The notes beneath the pieces were generated by a model that ran no database searches, was not told where the DNA came from, and was given only the letters and a program-made list of their open reading frames with translations. Positions 28,168 to 36,730 of a stretch of DNA of 64,000 nucleotides are shown here, piece after piece (the stretch's first letter is position 1; every line of letters starts with the position of its first letter). This stretch comes from Roseiarcus sp963732155. GTDB lineage: Bacteria > Pseudomonadota > Alphaproteobacteria > Rhizobiales > Beijerinckiaceae. The position numbers and the translations under genes are program-made. The stretch covers positions 310,001-374,000 of the forward strand of contig CAVSYB010000006.1 of NCBI GenBank assembly GCA_963732155.1, written 5' to 3'.

Positions 28168-29367
28168 ATGCGATCGATCATTGGATTGGGCGCGGTCGTC
28201 CTCGCCAGCCTGGCCGCAGTCGATTCGGCCGAGCCGCAGAGCGTCGATTGCGCGCGCCTTCAGCAGGCGATCGCGGTCGCCGGCCGCGGCGCCGGGCCGA
28301 ACGCGCAATTCGAGGCGGCGGCGCAAAAGCAGCGCAGCGAGATCGAGCGGACCGCCGTCTACGCGCGATCGATCGGCTGCCAGAACCATAAGTTCCTGTT
28401 CCTCGGCAGCGATCCGCCCCCGCAATGCGAGCAGATCAACGCGCAGCTTTCGAAGATGCAGGCCAATCTCGGCGAACTGCAGGCGCGCGCCGGCGGGTCG
28501 GACGGCGGGCGCGAACAGCTCGTCGCGCGCTACAACGCCGAATGCGCGGCGCCGGCGCGGCCGCGCGGCCTGTTCGACGCCTTGTTCGGCAATCCGAGCC
28601 AGCCGGCCAGTCCCGACCTGCAGACCGTCCCCCTTGCGCCCGAGGCGGACGCCAATCCCGACGAGACGACGGTGGAAGGCGAGAAGGAAGCCCACGCCGG
28701 CTCGAAGGCGGTGTGCGTGCGCACATGCGACGGCAGCTTCTTTCCGGTCTCCTATTCGGCGGGCGGCGGCAGGCTCGACGAGCTGCAGGACATGTGCCGC
28801 GCCTTGTGCCCCAACGCCGACGTGAGCCTCTACACCTATTCGCCTTCGTCCGACATCGATACGGCGGTTTCGATCAGCGGCGCCCGCTACATGGATTCGC
28901 CGAACGCCCTGAAATACCGCAAGAGCCTCGATTCGACCTGTTCGTGCCGCAAGCGGGGGCAAAGCTGGGCCGCCGCGCTGGCTGGCGCCGAGCAACGGCT
29001 CGGCGGCGGCGGCAAGAGCGACATCATCGTGACGCCCGAACGGTCGGTGGAATTGTCGCGCCCCAAGCCAGACGCCAAGAGCAAGCCCGCCAAGACGACC
29101 GTCGACCCTGCCAAGTCGCCGCCCGACCCAGCCAAGTCGGCCGCGTCCGCGCCGACGCCGGACGCCAAGGCGGCGGCCCAGGACCAGGCCCCGATCGACC
29201 CGTTGCTCGGCCAGCAGGCGGCGACGGTCAGCCGCGAAACCTCCGGCATCGCGGCGGGGGATGCGACGACCGGCCCGCTCTACACCAAGGGCCAGGGCCA
29301 GACCGAGGAAATCGTCGGGCCGGACGGCGTCAAGCGGCGCGTGCGGATAATCGATCCAACGCTTTGA
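28168..29367 (+). CDS. DUF2865 exported protein
   Basis: This is a 399-residue protein with a signal peptide. The DUF2865 core, known mainly from rhizobial alphaproteobacteria, is seen as the Cys-containing segments QSVDCARLQQAI, CQNHKFLF and CVRTCDGSFFPVSYS, then MCRALCP and TCSCRKRG. Eight or more cysteines suggest disulfides in the periplasm. The C-terminal third is Lys/Pro/Ala-rich and probably disordered. An AGGGGAA box precedes the ATG at 28168. The last 38 bases overlap the 3' end of gltX on the other strand. The function is unknown. Confidence 0.85.
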   Translation: MRSIIGLGAVVLASLAAVDSAEPQSVDCARLQQAIAVAGRGAGPNAQFEAAAQKQRSEIERTAVYARSIGCQNHKFLFLGSDPPPQCEQINAQLSKMQANLGELQARAGGSDGGREQLVARYNAECAAPARPRGLFDALFGNPSQPASPDLQTVPLAPEADANPDETTVEGEKEAHAGSKAVCVRTCDGSFFPVSYSAGGGRLDELQDMCRALCPNADVSLYTYSPSSDIDTAVSISGARYMDSPNALKYRKSLDSTCSCRKRGQSWAAALAGAEQRLGGGGKSDIIVTPERSVELSRPKPDAKSKPAKTTVDPAKSPPDPAKSAASAPTPDAKAAAQDQAPIDPLLGQQAATVSRETSGIAAGDATTGPLYTKGQGQTEEIVGPDGVKRRVRIIDPTL

Positions 29368-30679
29368 TCCGACCGATCAGCGGCAGCAGGGCGGCCAGCT
29401 CCGGCCCGGATTCGCGACCCGTCAAGGCGAGCCGCAACGGGTGAAACAGCGCCCTGCCCTTGCGTCCGCTCGACGCCTTGAGGGCGTTTGTCCAGACCCC
29501 CCAGGTCGCTGCGTCCCATGGCGGCGGCGGCAGGCAGGCCGCCGCCTGGGCGAGAAACGCCGGCTCCTCGACCACCGGGGCGACCTCGCCGCGGACCACG
29601 CGCCACCAGTCTCTCGCCTCGGCGAACTGCGCGAGGTTGCCGCGCACCGCGTTCCAGAACGGTTCGGCCTCGACGCCGACGATTTCCAGCGCGGCGAGGC
29701 GCTCGCGCACCGCCTCGTAGGGCAAGGCGTGCAGCGTGCGCGCCGACAACGCCCGCAATTCCGCTTCGTCGAAGCGCGCCGCGCCGTGCGACAGATGCGC
29801 AAGGTCGAAGCCGGCCGCCAGTTCGCCCAGCGAGCCGATCGGGCGCACCGCCTCGGCGGAGCCGACCAGCACCGCCAGCGCGGCGACCGCCAGAGCCTCG
29901 ACGCCGCTCTCGCGCAGCGAGGCGATCGACAGGGCGCCGGTGCGCTTGGAAAGCCCTTCGCCGCCGGCGTCGGTCAACAGATTGTGGTGGCCGAACGAAG
30001 GCGCGCCGCCCGCCAGCGCCTCGAAAATCTGGATCTGCACCGCGGTGTTGGTGACGTGGTCCTCGCCGCGGATGACATGGGTCACGCCAAGGTCGATGTC
30101 GTCGGCGACGGAGGGCAGCGTATAGAGATAGGAGCCGTCCTCGCGCACCAGAACCGGATCCGACAGCGAGGACGCGTCGATGTGGCTGGGGCCGCGGACC
30201 ACATCGTCCCACTGGACGGTCGAGGGCTCGAGACGGAAGCGCCAATGCGGGCGGCGGCCCTGCGCCTCCAGCGCCGCGCGCTCCGGCGCGGTCAGACGCA
30301 AGGCCGCCCGATCGTAGATCGGCGGGCGGCCGAGCGCCTGCTGGCGCTTGCGCCGGCGGTCCAGTTCGTCCGCCGTCTCATAGGCCGGGTAGAGGCGGCC
30401 GGCGGCGCGCAGCTTCGCCGCGGCGGCGTCATAGAGCGCCATACGCTCGGACTGGCGCCATTGCGCATCGGGGACGACGCCGAGCCAGGCGAGATCGAAC
30501 TCGATCGACTCGGCGTATTCAGCGCGCGAGCGCTCGCGATCGGTGTCGTCGAAGCGCAGGATGAAGCGCCCGCCCCGGCGCATCGCGAACAGCCAGTTCA
30601 GCAGCGCCGTCCGCGCATTGCCGATATGAATGCGTCCGGTCGGCGATGGCGCGAACCGAACAATTGGTCTATTTGACAT
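29330..30679 (-). CDS. gltX: glutamate--tRNA ligase
   Basis: This is a class I aminoacyl-tRNA synthetase of 449 residues that charges tRNA-Glu. The ATP-binding HIGN (18-21) and LSKRTG (KMSKS equivalent, near 245) motifs are intact, and the FAPSPTG start is typical. Its length and sequence fit the shorter type found as one of two GltX copies in many alphaproteobacteria; a tRNA-Gln-mischarging role is possible but not decidable here. The C-terminal end overlaps the DUF2865 gene by 38 bases on the opposite strand. Confidence 0.93.
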   Translation of the reverse strand: MSNRPIVRFAPSPTGRIHIGNARTALLNWLFAMRRGGRFILRFDDTDRERSRAEYAESIEFDLAWLGVVPDAQWRQSERMALYDAAAAKLRAAGRLYPAYETADELDRRRKRQQALGRPPIYDRAALRLTAPERAALEAQGRRPHWRFRLEPSTVQWDDVVRGPSHIDASSLSDPVLVREDGSYLYTLPSVADDIDLGVTHVIRGEDHVTNTAVQIQIFEALAGGAPSFGHHNLLTDAGGEGLSKRTGALSIASLRESGVEALAVAALAVLVGSAEAVRPIGSLGELAAGFDLAHLSHGAARFDEAELRALSARTLHALPYEAVRERLAALEIVGVEAEPFWNAVRGNLAQFAEARDWWRVVRGEVAPVVEEPAFLAQAAACLPPPPWDAATWGVWTNALKASSGRKGRALFHPLRLALTGRESGPELAALLPLIGRIKALDRLSARAA

Positions 30680-30751
30680 CCGTCTTCATAGAAGCGTCGT
30701 GCCGGCCTCGCAACATAAGTTGGCCGCGACTCAGCGGCAAGCCCAGGGAAT

Positions 30752-31897
30752 ATGATGACCGGTATCCAGTTTGCCGCCGCCTACTGCCTCACCACCACGT
30801 CGATCCAGCTATTGAGTTGCGCGCTCGCGGCGCCCCGTTGCGCGAAGCGGACAAGGCCCTTGCCCGCCCCGGCCGACGCGCCGCCGGTCACCCTGGTGCG
30901 CCCGCTGTGCGGCGTCGATCCTTTCGCCGAGGAAACGCTCGCCTCCAGCTTCGCCCTCGACTATCCTTCCTACGAACTCATCTTCTGCCTGGCGAGCGCC
31001 GACGATCCGGTCGCGCCGATGGTCCGCCGGCTGATCGAGGCGAACCCGAAGACGCCGGCGCGCCTGCTGATCGGCGACGACCGGCCGAGCGGCAATCCCA
31101 AGCTCAACAACGTCGTCAAGGGCTGGAAGGCGGCGAGGCATCAATGGATCATCATCGCCGATTCCAACGTGCTGATGCCGCGCGACTACATCCAGCGGCT
31201 GATGGCGCGCTGGCGCCCCAACACCGGCATTGTCTGCGCGCCGCCGATCGGCTCGGCGCCGAAGTCTCTGGCTGCCGAGCTCGAATGCGCATTCCTCAAC
31301 AGCTATCAGGCGCGTTGGCAATATACCGGCGAGGCGCTGGGCTTCGGCTTTGCGCAAGGCAAGAGCATGTTGTGGCGGCGCTCGATACTGGAGGCGGGCG
31401 GCGGCATCGAGGCTCTCGGCGCCGAGATCGCCGAAGACGCCGCGGCGACCAAGCTGATCCATCGCGCCGGCCTCAGCGCCCATCTCGTCGACGCGCCGTT
31501 CGAGCAGCCGCTCGGACCGCGTCAATGGCGCGAGGTCTGGGCGCGGCAGATCCGCTGGGCGCGGCTGCGGCGCGCGACCTTCCCGCTGCAGTTCGCGCCG
31601 GAGCTGCTGACGACGAGTCTTTTCACCTTCATCGCCGCTTTTTTCGGCGCGCCGCAATTCGGGCTCAATCCATTTGCCGCGGTCGCGCTGGCGGCGCTCG
31701 CCTGGTACGGCTCGGAGGCGGCGCTGGTCCACGTCGCCGGTTGGCGGCTCGGCCTGTGGTCGATTCCCGCCTGGATCGCGCGCGACCTCGCCTTGCCGTT
31801 TCTGTGGGCGCAGGCGTGGGCGAGCAACAATTTCGTTTGGCGGGGCAACGAGATGTCGGTCGCCGAGGACGACGCTGGCGCGACCGCCGGACGCTGA
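30752..31897 (+). CDS. family-21 (ceramide-type) glucosyltransferase
   Basis: The 381-residue membrane protein has an N-terminal helix, a GT-A-like catalytic domain and C-terminal hydrophobic segments. The family motifs are visible: TLVRPLCG, NPKLNNVVKGW, the D-x-N motif IADSNV, EIAEDAAATK and the (R/Q)xxRW motif RQIRWARL. Enzymes of this type transfer glucose or galacturonic acid from a nucleotide sugar to ceramide or another lipid acceptor in alphaproteobacteria, and the related HpnI acts in hopanoid synthesis. The exact acceptor is uncertain. A GGGA box precedes tandem ATGs at 30752 and 30755. Confidence 0.85.
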   Translation: MMTGIQFAAAYCLTTTSIQLLSCALAAPRCAKRTRPLPAPADAPPVTLVRPLCGVDPFAEETLASSFALDYPSYELIFCLASADDPVAPMVRRLIEANPKTPARLLIGDDRPSGNPKLNNVVKGWKAARHQWIIIADSNVLMPRDYIQRLMARWRPNTGIVCAPPIGSAPKSLAAELECAFLNSYQARWQYTGEALGFGFAQGKSMLWRRSILEAGGGIEALGAEIAEDAAATKLIHRAGLSAHLVDAPFEQPLGPRQWREVWARQIRWARLRRATFPLQFAPELLTTSLFTFIAAFFGAPQFGLNPFAAVALAALAWYGSEAALVHVAGWRLGLWSIPAWIARDLALPFLWAQAWASNNFVWRGNEMSVAEDDAGATAGR

Positions 31898-31933
31898 GGC
31901 GCGGGCCGCCGTCCAAATTGTCGCAGGCGCGGG

Positions 31934-31962
31934 GCTTCCCAAATCTCCGAATCATCGTATGT
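31934..31962 (+). promoter_or_regulatory. candidate promoter for the short leader/sRNA unit
   Basis: CTTCCC and TATGTT are separated by 17 bases, fitting a weak alphaproteobacterial housekeeping promoter, and would start transcription about 15 bases before the extended Shine-Dalgarno sequence. The match is modest; position, not strength, is the argument. Confidence 0.35.
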
Positions 31963-31983
31963 TTGCGATGTCGTCAACAAACT

Positions 31984-32000
31984 GAAAGGAGGTGATCCAG
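31984..32000 (+). promoter_or_regulatory. 17-nt perfect complement of the 16S rRNA 3' end (extended Shine-Dalgarno)
   Basis: GAAAGGAGGTGATCCAG is the exact reverse complement of the usual alphaproteobacterial 16S 3' tail, CTGGATCACCTCCTTTC. Normal ribosome-binding sites match four to seven bases. The AGGAGG core is seven bases before the GTG at 32000, ideal spacing for initiation. It could give extreme ribosome loading or titrate 30S subunits. Confidence 0.8.
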
Positions 32001-32074
32001 TGTCTCATTGTCTATCGCCACGAGTGATGAACAGGGCCTGGGTTATTGTCCGTGCGGGGAAAGACCGCGCATAG
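32000..32074 (+). CDS. 24-codon putative leader peptide, GTG start
   Basis: The frame begins VSHCLSPRVMNRAW (fMet at the GTG) and ends at a TAG at 32072. It follows the extended ribosome-binding site at ideal distance. The peptide is basic with one Trp and no run of a single amino acid, so a classic amino-acid attenuator is not evident. After the stop, about 50 bases of untranslated RNA lead into a strong terminator, so the whole unit is about 150-180 nt and carries no other gene. I believe similar leader-like units occur in other Hyphomicrobiales but cannot verify that here. Confidence 0.55.
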   Translation: MSHCLSPRVMNRAWVIVRAGKDRA

Positions 32075-32125
32075 CAGGCGCCCAGACGAAGAACCCTGAG
32101 CGATCTCTGCGTGGTCGCGACAATG

Positions 32126-32158
32126 GAAGGGCCGCTCATGGGCGGCCCTTCTCTTTTT
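32126..32158 (+). terminator. Rho-independent terminator
   Basis: GAAGGGCCGC and GCGGCCCTTC form a perfect 10-bp stem with a six-base loop, followed by TCTTTTT. It closes the short leader/sRNA unit that starts near 31975. Confidence 0.9.
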
Positions 32159-32260
32159 AGGGCTATTGCCGGCGATTGGCTTCAGCGGGCGACGAATCGC
32201 TCCCACCGTATTCCACGCGTATTGATCGCCCCGCGGCCGAGATGCTAGTGTTAATGCATC

Positions 32261-32461
32261 GTGAGCAGCATCGAAGAGATCGAAAAGGCCGTTGCGAGTC
32301 TGCCTCCTCGCGATCTTGCGATTTTCAGCGCCTGGTTCGAGGCGTTCGAGGCGGAGCGGTTCGACAAGCAAATCTTGCAGGACGCAGAGGCTGGTAAGCT
32401 CGATCGCCTTGCAGAGGCGGCTTTGGCGGAGTTTCGCAAAGGCCTTGCGCGCGAAATATGA
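32261..32461 (+). CDS. antitoxin of a RelE/ParE-type pair
   Basis: This is a 66-residue acidic, helical protein: VSSIEEIEKAVASLPPRDLA, then DAEAGKLDRLAEAALAEFRKG. The layout matches the short antitoxins (related to the ParD/RelB group) that precede RelE/ParE toxins. The start is the GTG at 32261. Its TGA overlaps the toxin ATG by four bases. The segment KQILQDAEAGKLDRLAEEA-like helix is the usual toxin-wrapping part. Confidence 0.75.
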   Translation: MSSIEEIEKAVASLPPRDLAIFSAWFEAFEAERFDKQILQDAEAGKLDRLAEAALAEFRKGLAREI

Positions 32462-32712
32462 GGCATTTCGCCAGCGCGGAATTCTGGCTGGCGTATGGGC
32501 GATTGCCTGACCCTGTTCGAGCGACCGCCGACAAGAATTTTGCGCTGTTGAAGGCGGCGCCGCGCCATCCATCCCTTCAATTCAAGAAAGTCGGTCGCTT
32601 TTGGTCGGTCCGAGCCGGCCTGCGATATCGCGCGCTCGCCACCGAGGTCGACGGCGGCCTTCTCTGGTTTTGGATCGGGTCGCACGCCGACTACGACAAA
32701 ATCGTCCGCTGA
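32458..32712 (+). CDS. RelE/ParE-superfamily toxin
   Basis: The 84-residue protein has the compact RelE fold: two N-terminal helices (FWLAYGRLPDPVRATADKNFALL), then strands ending in FKKVGRFWSVRAGLRYRALATEV and LLWFWIGSHADYDKIV. The GSHxxYD ending is common in this family, whose members cleave mRNA on the ribosome or poison gyrase. Which target applies cannot be read. It overlaps its antitoxin by ATGA, so the pair is one transcript. Confidence 0.8.
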   Translation: MRHFASAEFWLAYGRLPDPVRATADKNFALLKAAPRHPSLQFKKVGRFWSVRAGLRYRALATEVDGGLLWFWIGSHADYDKIVR

Positions 32713-32746
32713 AAAGGGCGCGAGGCGGCGCCGGCCCTCGCTTGCG

Positions 32747-34489
32747 CTATTCCTCGAACCGCTCGCTCGTCCCCGCAGGCCCGCGCGGCGCGATCGCCGC
32801 GTCGGGCGCCAGCCTCGGGGCGCCGGAGTCGCGGAACCGGTTGACGATCGGATAGCGTCGGTCGCGGCCGAAATTCTTCGGCCCGACCTTCACCCCCGGC
32901 GCCGACTGGCGGCGCTTGTATTCGGCCAGATAGAGCAGCCGCTCGACCCGGCGCACCGTGTCGGGATCAAAGCCTTGCGCGATGATGTCGGCAAGGCGCA
33001 TCTCCTGCTCGACGAGGCCGTGCAGGATCGCGTCGAGCACGGGATAGGGGGGGAGCGAATCCTCGTCCTTCTGGTTCTCGCGCAATTCGGCGCTCGGCGG
33101 CTTGGCGATGATGTTGGACGGAATGACCTCGCCGTCCGGCCCGAGGGCGCCGGCCGGCTTCCAGCGATTGCGCAAGGCGGCGAGGCGGAACACCTCCATC
33201 TTGTAGAGGTCCTTGATCGGATTGAAGCCGCCGTTCATGTCGCCGTAGAGCGTGGCGTAGCCGACCGACATTTCCGACTTGTTGCCGGTGGTGACCACCA
33301 TCGGCCCGAACTTGTTGGAGATCGACATCAGGATCAGGCCGCGCGCGCGGCTCTGGATGTTCTCTTCCGTAATGTCGCGCGCCCGGCCGGCGAACAGGTC
33401 TTTCAGCGCATGTTCGACCCCCTCGACCGGCTCGGCGACCGGCACCACGTCGTATCGCACCGCGAGCGCCTTGGCGCAGGCTGCGGCGTCGGCGAGCAAT
33501 TCCATCGAGGTGAAGCGATAAGGCAGCATCACCGCGTGCACCCGACGAGGCCCCAGCGCGTCGACCGCCATCGCCGCGCACAGCGCCGAATCGACGCCGC
33601 CCGACAGTCCGAGGACGACCCCGGGGAAACGGTTGTTCTCGACATAATCGCGCAGGCCCAGCACGCAGGCGGCGTAATCGGCCTCGTCGCCCTCCTCGAC
33701 GATCTCGCGCGGCCCTTCCGCGCAGCGCCAGCCACCCGCGCCGCGCTCCCACACCGTGCGCGCGACGATCCGACGAAAGGCGGGCAGCTGGACGGCGAGC
33801 GAGCGATCGGCGTTCAGCGCGAAGGAAGCGCCTTCGAAAACCAGTTCGTCCTGGCCGCCGACCTGATTGAGGTAGATCAGCGGCAGGCCGCTCTCGACGA
33901 CGCGCGCCACCGCGATATTCTGCCGCACCGCCACCTTGCCGCGCTCGTAGGGCGAGGCGTTGGGCACCAGCAGGATTTCGCCGCCGGTCTCGGCGATGCA
34001 TTCGACCGGATCGGGTCCCCAGATGTCCTCGCAGATCGGCACGCCGATGCGCACGCCGAGAAAGGAGATCGGGCCCGGATCAGGCCCCGGCGCGAACACG
34101 CGCTTTTCGTCGAACACGCCGTAGTTGGGCAGGTCGACCTTGAAGCGCACCGCCTCGATGCGCCCGCCCGCCAGCAGCGCATAGGCGTTGTAGAGCGCGC
34201 CGTCCTGCGCCCATGGCAGGCCCACCAGCACGGCGGGGCCGCCGTCGCCCGTCTCGCGCGCCAGGGTCTCGCAGGCGGTCCGGCACGCTTCCTGGAACGC
34301 CGGCTTGAGGACGAGGTCCTCCGGCGGGTAGCCGGCGAGAAACAGCTCGGGCGCCATCATGAGGTCGGCGCCGAACGCCGCGCTCTCCGCGCGGGCGGCG
34401 CGCAGCCTGGCGAGATTGCCGTCGATATCGCCGACAATGGCGGAGAGTTGCGCAAGAGCGATGACGAGGCGATCGGCGGCAGCGGGCAT
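32747..34489 (-). CDS. nadE: glutamine-dependent NAD+ synthetase
   Basis: NadE performs the last step of NAD synthesis, amidating nicotinate adenine dinucleotide. The 580-residue protein has an N-terminal nitrilase-type glutaminase domain with the Glu in MMAPELFLAGYP, Lys in FKVDLPNYGVFDEKR and Cys in GVPICEDIW. The C-terminal synthetase domain carries the P-loop LSGGVDSA and TTGNKSE. The start at 34489 (MPAAADRLVIALAQL) is chosen because upstream in-frame sequence is not coding-like. The end of the protein extends slightly past the usual KR..APGVK motif. Confidence 0.95.
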   Translation of the reverse strand: MPAAADRLVIALAQLSAIVGDIDGNLARLRAARAESAAFGADLMMAPELFLAGYPPEDLVLKPAFQEACRTACETLARETGDGGPAVLVGLPWAQDGALYNAYALLAGGRIEAVRFKVDLPNYGVFDEKRVFAPGPDPGPISFLGVRIGVPICEDIWGPDPVECIAETGGEILLVPNASPYERGKVAVRQNIAVARVVESGLPLIYLNQVGGQDELVFEGASFALNADRSLAVQLPAFRRIVARTVWERGAGGWRCAEGPREIVEEGDEADYAACVLGLRDYVENNRFPGVVLGLSGGVDSALCAAMAVDALGPRRVHAVMLPYRFTSMELLADAAACAKALAVRYDVVPVAEPVEGVEHALKDLFAGRARDITEENIQSRARGLILMSISNKFGPMVVTTGNKSEMSVGYATLYGDMNGGFNPIKDLYKMEVFRLAALRNRWKPAGALGPDGEVIPSNIIAKPPSAELRENQKDEDSLPPYPVLDAILHGLVEQEMRLADIIAQGFDPDTVRRVERLLYLAEYKRRQSAPGVKVGPKNFGRDRRYPIVNRFRDSGAPRLAPDAAIAPRGPAGTSERFEE

Positions 34490-34741
34490 GGGCCAAGCGT
34501 TTAGCGCGGCCGCGGGCGGCGGGCAATCGGGCGGGCGGCGGCGCCGATCCTTGCTTGACCGCCACTTCCGGCCGTGTTGTCGTTCAGCGCTGCTCCCGGC
34601 CGCTGCGGACGGGAAGCCGCGGCGTTGAACGCGGAGCGCGCGCAGGGGGGGCGTCGTGCAAGCCATCATGTCGACGGCCGTCCGGTTCGAACCCCCGAGG
34701 CGCGCCGCGCCGGCGCCGCGGCGTTCATCATGCGGGGCGGC

Positions 34742-35728
34742 ATGACGCGGCGCCGCAGTCCCGTCTGGCGACCGAGCCAAGACCAGATGCGGCATTGGCC
34801 GGAAGTGTCCGGCAACGCCATCAACGGCGTCGGCGAGGAGGCCGCTCGGCGTCCTTCGCCGGTCTATTGGCACCCGCCGGACGCCATCCCGCACGGCAAG
34901 CTCCAGCTATGGTTCTATCAGCGCACCGGAAATGTCGACGAAACGCTCGCCGAGGCTCGCCGCGACCGGCAGCGCGCGATCGACGAACCGCTTGCCCCGG
35001 TCGCCGATGCGCCGAATGAACGCAGCGCCGCCGAATGGACGGCCGAGGCGAAGCGCGTCGCGCGGGAGTGTGGCGCGGACGACGTCGGCGTCGCGCCGAT
35101 GCGGGCCGAATACGTCTTCGAGGGCCACGAAGTCCCGAAGGCGCGCTGGATGATCGTGATCGCGGTCGCGCAATCCTACGAGGCGATGAAGGCCGCGCCT
35201 TCGACGCGGACGCTGGTCGAAGTCACGCGCCAATATGCGCGCGGAACTCGCGTGGCGAAGGGGCTCGCCAACTGGCTTCGACGAAACGGGCAAGACGCCG
35301 CGCCGTATGGCGGCCCGATGGCCGGTTCGTTCGTGCTGATTCCGGCCGCCATCGAGGCCGGGCTCGGCGAACTCGGCAGGCACGGCTCGATGATTCACCG
35401 CCGCCTCGGCTCGAACTTCCGGCTCGCCTGCGTGCTGACGGACGCTCCCCTCGTCGCCGACGGGCGCGACGACTTCGGCGGCGACGATTTCTGCGTCAAC
35501 TGTCATGTCTGCGCCGACGCGTGCCCGCCCGACGCGATCAAACAGGAGAAGACGCTGGTGCGCGGCGAGCGGCGCTGGTACGTCGATTTCGACAAGTGCC
35601 TGCCGTATTTCAACGAGGCGATGGGCTGCGCGATCTGCCTCGCCGCGTGCCCGTTCAGCAGGCCGGGCGTCGGGCCGCGGCTGGTCGAGAAGCTCGCGCG
35701 GCGTCGCGACCGGCGGGTCGCGGAATGA
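34742..35728 (+). CDS. 4Fe-4S protein of the reductive-dehalogenase/QueG type
   Basis: The ~328-residue protein has two ferredoxin-type cluster motifs near the C-terminus: CVNCHVCADACP and GCAICLAACPF, preceded by a cobalamin-reductase-like domain (ECGADDVGVAPMRAEYVFEGHEVP, then VIAVAQSYEAM). This is the layout of epoxyqueuosine reductase and respiratory reductive dehalogenases. It lacks a Tat signal, so a cytoplasmic QueG-like redox role is more likely than dehalorespiration. The start at 34742 follows a GGGGCGG stretch; an ATG at 34730 is an alternative. No partner genes for dehalogenation are nearby. Confidence 0.75.
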   Translation: MTRRRSPVWRPSQDQMRHWPEVSGNAINGVGEEAARRPSPVYWHPPDAIPHGKLQLWFYQRTGNVDETLAEARRDRQRAIDEPLAPVADAPNERSAAEWTAEAKRVARECGADDVGVAPMRAEYVFEGHEVPKARWMIVIAVAQSYEAMKAAPSTRTLVEVTRQYARGTRVAKGLANWLRRNGQDAAPYGGPMAGSFVLIPAAIEAGLGELGRHGSMIHRRLGSNFRLACVLTDAPLVADGRDDFGGDDFCVNCHVCADACPPDAIKQEKTLVRGERRWYVDFDKCLPYFNEAMGCAICLAACPFSRPGVGPRLVEKLARRRDRRVAE

Positions 35729-35744
35729 CGGCCCGTCGCCGCGC

Positions 35745-36506
35745 CTAGCTGTCGAGCGCGGCGATCGTCTCCTCCAGCGCGGCCCCCGGTATCCGGAACA
35801 ATCCGGTGAAGGGCGCGTTCAATTCGAGGATCAGAAATATCGCGCTGGCCACGGCGAAGGCGCCAAAACCGAGCGCCGCCACGGTCGTCGGGTTCAGGCG
35901 CGACAACACGCCGAACCCGCAGAACAGCAACAACGCCCAGGACACGACGATGATCAACAGCGGCCAGGAAATCGGGCTGGCCAATTGCAGGGACATCAGC
36001 AGTCGCGTTTGCTGGATGAATCCGGCGTTGAAACCGATCGTCGAAATCAACTGCTTCTGGACGGCGGTCGTCGGATCGAGCGCGGCGATCGCCGCGTTCA
36101 GCGCCTTCAGACCGGGCAGGTAGGAGGCGACGGCGAGCTCCCTGGCGTCGCCGCGCCCGCTCCCCCAGAACGTGTCGTAGGCGCGCGTGATCGCCTTCTT
36201 CATTCCGTCGCGGATCGGCTGCGCCGGCGGCCCGTATTGCGCCAGCGCCATGTCGAGCTGGATCTCGCGCGCCGCCAGCGCCTCGACCTCGGACTTCTGG
36301 GTCGCGTAAAATCCATAGGCCGAGCCGACGAGCGTGCCGAGCACCAGCGCCAGCAGCAAGGTGACCAGGCCGATCACCGCGGAGATCATGTCGCGCGAGC
36401 CGCCCGACATATGCTGTTCGGGCAGCAGCCTCTGCAGCAATAGGCCGAGGATTCCGCAGCCGAAGGTCAGGACTCCGACGGCCAGCGAGATGAGGGTGCT
36501 TGTCAC
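35745..36506 (-). CDS. DUF4239 membrane protein
   Basis: This 253-residue protein has two N-terminal membrane helices (LISLAVGVLTFGCGILGLLLQ and ISAVIGLVTLLLALVLGTLVG), a soluble helical middle, and two C-terminal helices (WPLLIIVVSWALLLFCGFGVL and LGFGAFAVASAIFLILEL). This layout and the LVGSAYGFYATQKSEVEALA segment match DUF4239, a bestrophin-like family of unknown function. The start is the GTG at 36506, with GGAGA eight bases upstream. It diverges from the frameshifted membrane gene. Confidence 0.8.
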   Translation of the reverse strand: MTSTLISLAVGVLTFGCGILGLLLQRLLPEQHMSGGSRDMISAVIGLVTLLLALVLGTLVGSAYGFYATQKSEVEALAAREIQLDMALAQYGPPAQPIRDGMKKAITRAYDTFWGSGRGDARELAVASYLPGLKALNAAIAALDPTTAVQKQLISTIGFNAGFIQQTRLLMSLQLASPISWPLLIIVVSWALLLFCGFGVLSRLNPTTVAALGFGAFAVASAIFLILELNAPFTGLFRIPGAALEETIAALDS

Positions 36507-36730
36507 GCGCGACTCTCCTTGTCGGGCCGCCCCCTGATTCGGGGTTCGCCTTCCCATGCTATGGCAACACCGGTCCCCGGCGCCACCGCCCGATTGGCCG
36601 GCGACGGCTCGCGCCCAAAGTCGTTCTTGACAGCGCGCCCGCGCCACGCTCCCTTGGCGCCGGGCGAACGGTCGGGCGCACTCCGGCGGCGGGCTCGGCC
36701 GGCGGCGACGCGCGATCAGGGGAGGGGCGC

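Noticed and set aside
31984..32000. Interpretation as a leftover piece of a 16S rRNA gene
   Set aside because: Only the 17 terminal bases match (as complement) and the sequence beyond them is not rRNA; the spacing to a GTG frame argues for a functional element.
34574..34741. N-terminal extension of the 4Fe-4S protein
   Set aside because: The extra 56 residues are low-complexity and lack a start signal; they overlap the likely promoter region shared with nadE.
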